From positions 1-39,918 of the forward strand of contig DAHUYE010000082.1 in NCBI GenBank assembly GCA_027315345.1: 39,918 nucleotides of DNA, written 5' to 3'. Positions 6,810 through 14,156 of this stretch are shown here, piece after piece; positions within the stretch are counted from its first letter, which is position 1; each line of letters starts with the position of its first letter. The DNA is from Actinomycetota bacterium. GTDB lineage: Bacteria > Actinomycetota > Acidimicrobiia > Acidimicrobiales > JAJPHE01. The notes under the pieces are model-generated. The model worked only from the letters and a program-made list of their open reading frames with translations. It was not told the DNA's origin and ran no database searches. The position numbers and the translations under genes are program-made.

Positions 6810-8309
6810 TCATGCCGGGATTTCACGCTCGTAGGCGATTCCAACATGGAACGCGCCCACACCTCCCCCTAGGGGGGCCCCGGGGATGGAACTGGCCGGA
6901 CTGTAAGTCAAGCTGAAGTGCTCGCTGGCCTGGACGGTACCTGCGTAGACCTGACCGGTGCCGGTCACGTTCTCGCTGAAGCTGGCGGTACAGGGCGTAT
7001 AGATGAAGGTGCTGATCGCACCGGTCGGGGAGCCGAAACTGACGTGCTCGCTGGCCGTGATATTGGGGGCGTTGCCCGAGGAGCACGCCGAGGCGTCGCT
7101 ATACGGGACTATGAGGTAAAGCTGATGTGGCGCCCCGTCAGCGGAGGACACCGAGAAGTTGTGGCTCATGGCGATGGGGCCATCGCTGAAGATGGCAAGG
7201 TTCGTGCTGAGGGCCAGCTGTCCCGTGAGGTTGAGCGAGCAACCACCAGTGACGTAGGCCAGCTGGGGAGTCGATTGGGAGGCCAGAGCGGCCAGGGAGG
7301 AGGCGGCCACGTTGCAGTCGCTGTACTGGTTGATGGTGTATCCGGCCGCCTGCCAGGCTGCCTGGTCGTAGTTGAGCTGAGGCATGGGCTGCGAGGGGGG
7401 CGGAGGGGATGGGGCACTCTGGACAACTTGGCCTCCGACATTGCCGCCGCTGCCGCTCGTGCACCCGTTGCAGGTGGTGGCCGCGGTGGCATCGTGGCCG
7501 ATCTGAGAGTTGCTGGACATGCTGATCGAGCCCTGGGACGAGGTGACATCGTGGCCGACGGAGGCATGGCTGGACAGGCTCACCGGCCCGACCGACCAGA
7601 CATCCTGGGCGACGGTCGAGTTGTTTCCGAGCGAGACTCCGCTGCCACCATCTCCGCCGTCCCCGCTGCATCCCGCAGGCGGGTTCGCCTGGCTGTAGAT
7701 GCTCCCGTAGACGGTGGTGTGCTCCTGCAGGTTTGCGTATCCGTTGGTGTAGATGTTGGCATCATTGCCACTATGCCCGTAAATCGTCGGGCTTTCGCTG
7801 ATGCTCAGGCTGCAGTTGGAGTAAATGGCATTGTCGAAGGATCCCCATGGGGACATCTGCACCAGGGCCTGCATGGCTCGGGCCCCGTACAGTCTGGCAT
7901 TGACAGTAGCGGTGGAGGTCAGCTCCGCAGCCATCGGGTTGGTGGTTAGAGGACACGTTAACGGCGGCCCGGACGGAGGATATTCCCCGTAGTAGGTGAT
8001 GGAAACGGTGTAGCTGACGGGCGCCGGCGCAGTCGAGAGAGCACCCGATATGGGTGTGCAGGGAAGGCTGGCGAGCGGCGTGGTCTGAAGGGTGGCATAG
8101 GCCGCATTCAGGCCTGCTTCAGCGGCGTCCACCGACTGGACCTGGCGACGCTGGAGCGCGCTCCCATCGATGGTGTGGACGGCCAAACCCAGTGCCACTC
8201 CGCTCAGCGTGATGGCGACTAGGGCAACCATCATGGCCGCCACCAGAGCGACACCAGCTTGGTCGCCTCCGCGTGCACCGACAATTCGCTGCAGTAGCCG
8301 TTTCGGCAC
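6810..8309 (-). CDS. PilX-like minor pilin/pilus assembly protein
   Basis: About 499 residues. A short basic leader is followed by a pilin-like hydrophobic helix (GVALVAAMMVALVAITLSGV) and then QRRQVQSVDAAEAGLNAAY, the usual pattern of PilX-type N-termini. The Glu at mature position 5 of major pilins is absent, as in many PilX proteins. The large remainder is Ser/Gly/Asn-rich, with short recurring motifs such as SISESPTIYGHSG, VSLSSHASVGHD and ISMSSNSQIGHD. These suggest a parallel beta-helix or adhesin-like surface. Several Cys residues could form disulfides outside the cell. GTG 8309 is preferred because GAAGGAAAG lies just upstream; the frame is open to 8366, overlapping pilW. Third gene of the operon. 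Confidence 0.72.
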   Translation of the reverse strand: MPKRLLQRIVGARGGDQAGVALVAAMMVALVAITLSGVALGLAVHTIDGSALQRRQVQSVDAAEAGLNAAYATLQTTPLASLPCTPISGALSTAPAPVSYTVSITYYGEYPPSGPPLTCPLTTNPMAAELTSTATVNARLYGARAMQALVQMSPWGSFDNAIYSNCSLSISESPTIYGHSGNDANIYTNGYANLQEHTTVYGSIYSQANPPAGCSGDGGDGGSGVSLGNNSTVAQDVWSVGPVSLSSHASVGHDVTSSQGSISMSSNSQIGHDATAATTCNGCTSGSGGNVGGQVVQSAPSPPPPSQPMPQLNYDQAAWQAAGYTINQYSDCNVAASSLAALASQSTPQLAYVTGGCSLNLTGQLALSTNLAIFSDGPIAMSHNFSVSSADGAPHQLYLIVPYSDASACSSGNAPNITASEHVSFGSPTGAISTFIYTPCTASFSENVTGTGQVYAGTVQASEHFSLTYSPASSIPGAPLGGGVGAFHVGIAYEREIPA

Positions 8310-8341
8310 GGGTCTTTCCTTCGGCTCAGTTTGCATTGGTC

Positions 8342-8947
8342 CTATCCAGGCGGCACGCTGGCGCACACGGTGGCGGGATAGCCGTATTCCGTGTTTCGTC
8401 CAGTCACCGAGGCTTGCAACTCGGCGGCCGAGGCGGGGTTACTGCTGTCGTTGATCACCAGATCGATGTTGAGTATCCGTTGGCCGTAGTCGGGTTGGGA
8501 GGTGTCGAGGCTGAAAGCTGGCACAACCGGTGAGACGATCTCGTTCACCACGTTGGTTGCCACCACGCGCCAGGAGCTCACCAGGCCATCGGTTTGCCAA
8601 GTCGACGACCAGCTCCGGGTGACAAGGTTTTCGTTCTGAATTTCCCATTGGACGCAGCGCTCGACGGAGTTGTATTGGGTGTAGACCAGCAGTGACATGT
8701 TGGGCGGGCTCCCTGTCGACGGGTCGTAGAGCAAGTTGGCGGAGCGGACTTGGCGGTCGATCTCGCTGACGGCAAGCCGAGCCTGGTCGTTGTTCGCGCT
8801 GCGTCCTGCCACCCGACCCTCGGTGGTCTGAGCAGACGCCAAGACGGAAACCACCATACCCAGGGCGAGGACCGTGAGGGCGCTCGACACGACCAATTCG
8901 ATCAGGGTGAAACCGCCTTCATCCCGGTGGCAGTTGGTGCTACGCAC
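8342..8947 (-). CDS. PilW-like prepilin
   Basis: About 201 residues with a classical type IV prepilin N-terminus: the short leader ends in EGG, followed by FTLIELVVSSALTVLALGMV. Cleavage is expected after the second Gly, leaving Phe 1 and Glu 5, both standard for prepilin peptidase. The rest matches PilW-type minor pilins: DQARLAVSEIDRQVRSANLLYD is the usual post-helix segment. GTG 8947 gives a normal nine- to ten-residue leader and overlaps the stop of the preceding PilV-like gene by eight bases, implying coupled translation. An upstream TTG at 9001 would give an unusually long leader. The product probably primes or initiates pilus or pseudopilus assembly at the membrane. Confidence 0.8.
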   Translation of the reverse strand: MRSTNCHRDEGGFTLIELVVSSALTVLALGMVVSVLASAQTTEGRVAGRSANNDQARLAVSEIDRQVRSANLLYDPSTGSPPNMSLLVYTQYNSVERCVQWEIQNENLVTRSWSSTWQTDGLVSSWRVVATNVVNEIVSPVVPAFSLDTSQPDYGQRILNIDLVINDSSNPASAAELQASVTGRNTEYGYPATVCASVPPG

Positions 8948-10778
8948 TGGGAGCCGCCGTGTACGTGGCGTTGGCTGTGATCGTTCCCAGATCGACGCCA
9001 ATGTTGAGGTCTGCGACGCTCGTGCCGCCGTAGGTAACCGAGTAGGCGATACTCCCCAGGATGGGCGACGCCGAAGTTGCTGAAGCTTGTGCCCTGGTGC
9101 AGGGACTAGCGCAGCCGGATCCGGCCGGATCGTTGACGGCGGTTCCCCCCGTGGTGAGCTGGGGTGTGATCGTTATAACGAGCGCCTGGCCGGTGTTCTC
9201 GTAGTTGGGATCGCTGATCGATATGGGGGCCACCGGCAGGTTCCGCGGCCCCCCGGGGGCGACCGACAAGCTGGTATAGCCGGCTCCGTTCCAGTAGCTG
9301 ATGGTCCCCGACGCTTGCACGCTTGGAGCGGCGGCACCGACCCCGGCCTCGGAAGACACCGAGTCCGAGAAGCCGCTGAGCTGAACGAGATAGCCCGACC
9401 ATCCGGCTGGCACGTCGGAACTACTGAGGTTGGCCGGCAATCCGGCCAGCTGAACGGCACCCATCCCCCGTGCGGTGGAGAGATGGACACAACCGTCCCC
9501 GCTGGTCTGGGTGCAGTACGTCCCACCGGAGGTCAGGTGACGTGTGGCGAAGGTCCGGGCTGACCCGGAGCCAATCGAGCTCAGCAGGGCATTGCCGAGG
9601 TCCAGCGATGAATTGGCCCATAGATCGGCGTTCATGCTCGCGGCCTGGCTCTGGGTGGCGGAGGATGAACCACACGGCTCTTGAGTCGTCTCATAGGTAC
9701 CACCCGGATCGGCGCAGTAATTCGGTGGGTTGATCGATGCCGAAATGGTGGCATTTGCCTGCGCCGGGTCGGGGCCTCCTGTCGACACGGTGAGGGTGTC
9801 ATTGGTACCTGTGCCCGTGGCGGAAAGCGAAGCCGGGGCCTGCGGGGCGGTGCTCACGGACTGGTATGAAGACAACGACGCCGGGTCACTGTTGGCTGAC
9901 GCAGACACCTGGCTCCCACCGGCGGTCTGCAAGGTGCCACCGGTCAAGAGCAGACTGGCCCCGGACGTCTGAGCCAGGCTGTGGACGGCCGAGACCTGCT
10001 CGATCTGGGCCGTCGAGGCAGCTTGGGCAGGGCTGATGCTGGCGTGGTCCAATGCGATGCCCTGGATGGCTGGAACCGTGCTCGAAGCGGGCGTGACGGT
10101 TACGTGGCCACCCACGTCGGTGGAGTTGGCGTAGAGGAACGGCTCACACGGTGCGGCAAAGGGATGGGTGGCAGTTGACAGGCACCCGGCCGGCGAATAG
10201 ACCAGGGTCTGAGTAGTCAGACTGTGAGCCAGGCCACCCTTGGCGGGATTGGCCCAGCTCACGAGCACAGTGACCAGATAGACGGTGGCCGGGGTCGTTT
10301 GATCGTAGGTGGGGTAGACGGAAACCGTGTAGGTGGTCGGACCGATCTGCACGGTATGACGGTGGGGCACCAAGGGCGCCACCGCCGTGCCTGACGATGT
10401 CGGGATCTCCTTACCGGCGTAGAAGTAGGTGGTTACGCCGCCCGAGGTGGTGCTGGTGATATTGGTGTCGGTAGACCAGGTGGGATCATTCGAAGGGTCA
10501 AGGCCATTGGCGACCACGGCAAAGGGCAGAGCCCGAACCTCCTCCATGGTGCGGTCGGCCAGGGAGGTGGCGGCTTGGCTCTGGCGGGCGAAGGATACGT
10601 AGAGAAGCGAGTTGGTGAGGGTGGAGAGCAGGGCGACCAAGACGAAGGCGATGACGGTGATTGCCACCATGACTTCGATGATGCCGATGCCGTCATCCGG
10701 TCGCCCACTGGCGGGCTTTTGTAGGCGGCCTGGGTCGCCACCGAGCCATTGCCAACGGAGCCATGTACGCAGGCTCAT
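8940..10778 (-). CDS. Large PilV-like prepilin
   Basis: 612 residues. After a leader of about 30 residues comes a prepilin helix GIGIIEVMVAITVIAFVLVA with Glu in the position-5 context, then a Ser/Arg segment (ARQSQAATSLADRTMEEVRAL) typical of PilV. PilV proteins are usually below 250 residues; this one carries an extra domain of about 450 residues rich in Ser, Thr and Ala, with paired Cys residues and Ig-like strand patterns (TVSVYPTYDQ, VYLVTVLVSW). It may be a tip or adhesion subunit. ATG 10778 has an excellent ribosome site, AGGAGGTGGC. First of three co-directional pilin genes; no ATPase, platform or peptidase gene is in view. Confidence 0.75.
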   Translation of the reverse strand: MSLRTWLRWQWLGGDPGRLQKPASGRPDDGIGIIEVMVAITVIAFVLVALLSTLTNSLLYVSFARQSQAATSLADRTMEEVRALPFAVVANGLDPSNDPTWSTDTNITSTTSGGVTTYFYAGKEIPTSSGTAVAPLVPHRHTVQIGPTTYTVSVYPTYDQTTPATVYLVTVLVSWANPAKGGLAHSLTTQTLVYSPAGCLSTATHPFAAPCEPFLYANSTDVGGHVTVTPASSTVPAIQGIALDHASISPAQAASTAQIEQVSAVHSLAQTSGASLLLTGGTLQTAGGSQVSASANSDPASLSSYQSVSTAPQAPASLSATGTGTNDTLTVSTGGPDPAQANATISASINPPNYCADPGGTYETTQEPCGSSSATQSQAASMNADLWANSSLDLGNALLSSIGSGSARTFATRHLTSGGTYCTQTSGDGCVHLSTARGMGAVQLAGLPANLSSSDVPAGWSGYLVQLSGFSDSVSSEAGVGAAAPSVQASGTISYWNGAGYTSLSVAPGGPRNLPVAPISISDPNYENTGQALVITITPQLTTGGTAVNDPAGSGCASPCTRAQASATSASPILGSIAYSVTYGGTSVADLNIGVDLGTITANATYTAAPSA

Positions 10779-10900
10779 GCCACCTCCTGTAACGGAACAT
10801 CGGCTAGTTGATCACCGTCCTTGAGGAGAGGCGTCGCCCCCCTTGTTCTCTACCCTCCCGCTCGAAGCTCTCCCAGGCTAGGAGCACCCAGCTTCCTCAT

Positions 10901-11953
10901 TCAGGGATGCAGGCTGGGTAGGTGGGGCCGGGGCAGGAGCTCCAGCCACGTGGTCCCAGGCGCCAGCGTAATTGTGCCGGCCGTTCCCGTCAGCTGGACG
11001 GGCTGGGCGATGCTCGGTCGGGTCCAGGTCCCCTGCACTTCCTGACCCCCCCGCAGGACCCACACCGTCCCCGAGCCGACCAGGTGGACGTAGGGGTCCT
11101 GGTTCCCGGCCGCATCGAAGATCCCAGTCGGGCCGATGACCACCGACAGGATGACCACGTTGGCCGCCGAGTTGCGGCTGCCGTCGGCGTTGATGTCCGG
11201 CTGGCCGTTCTGGGTCCGCAGCCACACGCCCTGCGACGGGCTCCAGGTCCACCGGGCCGAGGAGAAGACGGAGAAGTCCATGTAGGCGTGGCTGAGCGGG
11301 CGTGCCACGCCGCCCTCGGGAGCGGCCGAATAAGCGAAGAGGCGGGGCGGAGGATCAGGGGCGGCTCCGGCGGCCAGCCCGGCCGCCCACAGGGCCGCGG
11401 TGGAGGCGAAGACGTTGTGCGGGATCGGCCTGGAGTCGATCCGGTGGAAGGCAGCCACCCCGGCGTCGTAGGACAGCAGGGTGGCAGTAGAGGACGCCTG
11501 GACCGGGGCAATCTCCCCTGTGGCGGCGCCGGAGTAGGCGAAGATGCCCCCGCCCAGCTCGCGCAGCAGGGCGGCATCGACCGGCCGGGCCGAGCGGATG
11601 GGGCCGACCTGAGGGGCCTGGTGAGACTGGAAAGTAGCGAAGAGCCGGGTCAGGCCTCCCTCCACCAGGGCCTCGGCCACCATGTCGGCGTCGTCCAGGC
11701 CCATCTGGGGGAAGGAACCGGCCACGTTGTCGACCTTGACCGATAGGGCCGGGCGCCCGGCGGCGGCCGGATCGGTGACCGGCAGGCCGGTGAGGGGATA
11801 GACGGCCTGAGCCGTGGTGGTGGGGGCCACCGAGGTCGGGGCATGGACCGCCGCGGGCCGGCTGGGCGGCAGGGAGTGGGCGCAGGCCCCGGCCAAGACA
11901 CCCGCCACCGGGAGAGCCAGCAGCCCGGCCACCCGGGTCCGGTTCATTTTCAT
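10901..11953 (-). CDS. DUF3048-domain lipoprotein (YerB-like)
   Basis: About 350 residues from ATG 11953, chosen because GGAGGG precedes it and because it yields a clean lipoprotein signal: MKMNRTR, a hydrophobic core and the lipobox LAGAC. The mature protein fits the DUF3048 family (Bacillus YerB-like). It has an early PLTGLPV segment, then SVKVDNVAGSFPQMGLDDADMV, EGGLTRLFATFQ and VGPIRSARP, and a second conserved part around PYVHLVGSGTVWVLRGG. The family is extracytoplasmic and its function is not established. The frame extends upstream to 12025 but adds an unlikely polar leader. It lies 122 bp upstream of pilV in the same direction and could be cotranscribed. Confidence 0.85.
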   Translation of the reverse strand: MKMNRTRVAGLLALPVAGVLAGACAHSLPPSRPAAVHAPTSVAPTTTAQAVYPLTGLPVTDPAAAGRPALSVKVDNVAGSFPQMGLDDADMVAEALVEGGLTRLFATFQSHQAPQVGPIRSARPVDAALLRELGGGIFAYSGAATGEIAPVQASSTATLLSYDAGVAAFHRIDSRPIPHNVFASTAALWAAGLAAGAAPDPPPRLFAYSAAPEGGVARPLSHAYMDFSVFSSARWTWSPSQGVWLRTQNGQPDINADGSRNSAANVVILSVVIGPTGIFDAAGNQDPYVHLVGSGTVWVLRGGQEVQGTWTRPSIAQPVQLTGTAGTITLAPGTTWLELLPRPHLPSLHP

Positions 11954-12066
11954 GGTGGTGCCCTCCGTCGACCCGGCCGCCGTGGGTGAGCCCGGCCGAC
12001 TGGGCTCGTGCTTCCCTCGGCTCATTGTCGGCGCTCCTGAGGCCGTCGGGGGTGGATACCGGGCGC

Positions 12067-12096
12067 GACAGAGGGGCCCACAGGGGCCCCTCTGTC
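12067..12096 (-). terminator. Strong hairpin terminator downstream of the csbD-like gene
   Basis: A perfect 13-bp inverted repeat (arms 12067-12079 and 12084-12096, core GAGGGGCCC / GGGCCCCTC) with a four-base loop ACAG. It lies between the csbD-like stop and the DUF3048 start, both on the minus strand. There is no good T-run, as is common in high-GC actinobacteria. It should insulate the lipoprotein gene from csbD transcription. Confidence 0.75.
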
Positions 12097-12149
12097 AGTT
12101 ATGACTGATCATTTCCAGCGGCGGTCGCAGGCTTAGCGACCGGAACTGA

Positions 12150-12644
12150 TCAGGCGCCCGTCGCCCGCTGCTGGCGCTCGGCGGTGTTGGCCCGGGCCCG
12201 AGCCTGTTCGGCCTTGGCCTCTTCCTTGGCCACGTCCTTCTCGGAGGCGGCCTTGTCCTGCTGGGCCGAACCCTCCTTGCGGAGGTTGTCGTTACCGATG
12301 ACCGACCCGGCGGCCTCCTTGAGGCCGCCCTTGACCTTCTCGGCGGTGGCGCTGACGGCGGACTGAGGGCCGCTCTTATCCAGCTCCGACTTACCGGAAC
12401 GGGAGCTTTTGTTCTGGAACGCCTTCTGGCGCTGCTCATCGGCGGCAGCCTCGGCCCGCTTAATGTCGGCCTTCAACTCCCGGCGGAACTGCTCGATCCG
12501 CTCCTCGGCCTTCTTCTGCTGGGCCTGGCCGGACTGGCGCAGATCATCGCGATCAAGGACCGTTCCCCAGAACTCCTTGGTGAGTCCGACTGCCTTCTCC
12601 CCGAGATTGGGAAGGACACGCGGCAACATCTGGATGCTCGACAT
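12150..12644 (-). CDS. CsbD-like stress protein with two related modules
   Basis: 164 highly charged residues. The second half has the CsbD pattern AEKVKGGLKEAAGSVIGND followed by LRKEGSAQQDKA. The first half has a diverged copy of the same pattern, EKAVGLTKEFWGTVLDRDD then LRQSGQAQQKKA, so the gene looks like an internal duplication. The linker and tail are Lys/Glu/Ala/Gln-rich and probably helical or disordered. CsbD proteins are abundant general-stress proteins of unknown mechanism, SigB-controlled in Bacillus. ATG 12644 is preceded by GAAAGGACGACAGGA. A possible SigB-like promoter lies upstream and a strong hairpin follows. Product cytoplasmic. Confidence 0.8.
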   Translation of the reverse strand: MSSIQMLPRVLPNLGEKAVGLTKEFWGTVLDRDDLRQSGQAQQKKAEERIEQFRRELKADIKRAEAAADEQRQKAFQNKSSRSGKSELDKSGPQSAVSATAEKVKGGLKEAAGSVIGNDNLRKEGSAQQDKAASEKDVAKEEAKAEQARARANTAERQQRATGA

Positions 12645-12694
12645 ATTCCTGTCGTCCTTTCTCCGGGAGTATGACCCGGTGGCTTGCTAGATCT

Positions 12695-12720
12695 ATCTCC
12701 CAAGTGCTTGACGGATAAAC
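12695..12720 (-). promoter_or_regulatory. Possible SigB-type promoter of the csbD-like gene
   Basis: On the minus strand GTTT (12720-12717), 15 bases, then GGGAGAT (12701-12695). Actinobacterial and Bacillus SigB-type promoters are close to GTTT-N14-16-GGGTAT. The position predicts a leader of about 40 bases before ATG 12644. Confidence 0.35.
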
Positions 12721-12729
12721 GGGGTAAAC

Positions 12730-13094
12730 GCGGCGTATGCCCGTCTTCATCGGGGCCTCAGGTGGCAGTACCGCTCCTGGAAGGGGTCGTACTACCCGAC
12801 TCGCCCGCCCCCCTGGTCCGGCCCGCCCTGGACCGAGGTGCAAGAACAATTGTTCGTTTCACAATCATTTCGTAATATAAGGCGGGCTTCCGTTCAAAGT
12901 CATTTGCCTGTCGGCTCCGGGACGATCACCAGGGTGCCCGATCAGCGGTCCGCAGCTGCAGACTCCGGGCCAGTAACCGTGAAAACGGCATGAAACCCCT
13001 CGGCATCGGGTAGAGGGCGCGAACAACAGGACGGGCGGCTAGTCCGGAAGAGGAAAATCAGGGTGGTCTTCGAAACCAGCGGGGACAGCTGCAT
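12730..13094. other. Intergenic control region, no convincing gene
   Basis: This is the one gene-free stretch over 300 bases; with the csbD promoter it spans 12645-13094. It holds the promoter and palindrome at 12844-12878 and a predicted leader of about 210 bases before GTG 13095. Only a small CCGT-GAAA-ACGG hairpin (12977-12988) was noticed in the leader. Open frames here lack ribosome sites and family resemblance. I recognise no riboswitch. Confidence 0.5.
12844..12878 (+). promoter_or_regulatory. Sigma-70-like promoter with an overlapping GAAC-N4-GTTC palindrome
   Basis: TTGTTC (12850-12855), a 17-base spacer and TAATAT (12873-12878) form one of the best promoter matches in the window, inside an AT-rich patch. 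The perfect palindrome GAACAATTGTTC (12844-12855) covers the -35 box. Its half-sites GAAC/GTTC four bases apart match the core of LexA SOS boxes of Gram-positive bacteria, though the central bases AATT are not the preferred ones. Confidence 0.5.
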
Positions 13095-14156
13095 GTGGGT
13101 ATCCCCGCGGGGAAACGTGTGACTGAGGCCCCCGACTCGCTGGAATTGCAACCCGACGCCACCGCGGCCTCGGCCGCTCGGCGTTTCGTGGGCCGGACCC
13201 TCGGCCCGGAAGCTCCGCCGGAGGTAATCGACGCCGCGAGTCTGGTCGCCTCGGAACTGGTGACCAACGCCGTCCTCCACGCCGGTACCACCGTGCGCCT
13301 GTCGCTCCTGTGGACCGAGGAGGGGTCGGTGCGGATCGAGGTGGCCGACCAGAGCCCCAACCCCGCCTCCCCCCGGCACTACTCGGACGACTCCGCCACC
13401 GGCCGCGGCCTGGTGCTGGTGGGAGCCCTGGCCCGGCGCTGGGGGGTCGACCTGTCCGATGGGGGCGGGGGTAAGACGGTCTGGGCCGAGCTGGACACCC
13501 AGTCGGGGCCGCCCCCGCCGGCAACGGCCGGACCGGCCCCGGCCCCGGCGGGCCGAACCGAGGAGGGCACCGGCCCCAGCGTGCCCGGCCTGACCGGGTC
13601 CGGAGGCACCCCGGCGGCTGCCGCCGGTGCCCAAGCCGGTGCCGACACCCCGGCCGCCAATGGCATGGTCCGGGTCAGGTTGCTCGCCCTGCCCGTAGAC
13701 GTCTACCGACGGGCCACCCAGCACAGTGATGAACTGCAGAGGGAGTTCGCCCTGATCCTGGAGCGGAACCCCTCGGAAGGCAGCGAGCCGCCCGGGCGCC
13801 TTCTGGCCATCATCAACGAACTCAATGGTCAGTTCGGCAGCTTCGGCGGGGCGGCCCGGGCCCGGCTGGAAGAAGCCGTCGACCAGCGACTGGACCGGAT
13901 CGACCTCGATTACGACGTACCTTCGGCCATCGGGCCGGTGGTGGCCCGCCTCTCCGACCTCTTCGATGAGGCGGACTCCTACTGCCGGGCCGGTGACCTA
14001 CTCACGCTGGCCACGCCTCCCGAGGCCACCGCCTTCCGGCGCTGGTTCCTGGCCCAGTTCACCGGCCAGTCCGAAGGGGCGCCCCCGGAGAGTTGGGATG
14101 ACTGGGTAGTGCGGCTTGAGAAGGAAGACACCCAGGAAATGGGCGGCTCCGCCTAA
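13095..14156 (+). CDS. Anti-sigma-type ATPase (HATPase_c, RsbW-like) with an extra C-terminal domain
   Basis: 353 residues. Residues about 20-135 form a GHKL/HATPase domain of the RsbW/SpoIIAB type: the N box LVASELVTNAVLHAG (E54, N58), the G1 box VADQSP (D85) and the G2 box GRGLVLV. Such proteins bind ATP and usually sequester a sigma factor or phosphorylate an anti-sigma antagonist. A Pro/Ala/Gly linker (about 138-190) leads to a helical domain (about 192-353) that I do not recognise, containing PVDVYRRATQHSDELQREF and VDQRLDRIDLDYD. GTG 13095 follows an in-frame stop at 13011; GTG 13119, with GGGGAAA before it, is an alternative. The stop overlaps the convergent gene's stop. No sigma factor gene is adjacent. 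Confidence 0.75.
   Translation: MGIPAGKRVTEAPDSLELQPDATAASAARRFVGRTLGPEAPPEVIDAASLVASELVTNAVLHAGTTVRLSLLWTEEGSVRIEVADQSPNPASPRHYSDDSATGRGLVLVGALARRWGVDLSDGGGGKTVWAELDTQSGPPPPATAGPAPAPAGRTEEGTGPSVPGLTGSGGTPAAAAGAQAGADTPAANGMVRVRLLALPVDVYRRATQHSDELQREFALILERNPSEGSEPPGRLLAIINELNGQFGSFGGAARARLEEAVDQRLDRIDLDYDVPSAIGPVVARLSDLFDEADSYCRAGDLLTLATPPEATAFRRWFLAQFTGQSEGAPPESWDDWVVRLEKEDTQEMGGSA

Noticed and set aside
12684-12875. 63-residue open frame on the plus strand
   Set aside because: No ribosome site or family pattern, and it overlaps two promoter regions.
12885-13094. Riboswitch or small RNA gene in the leader
   Set aside because: No recognisable riboswitch core; only a weak four-base hairpin was seen.
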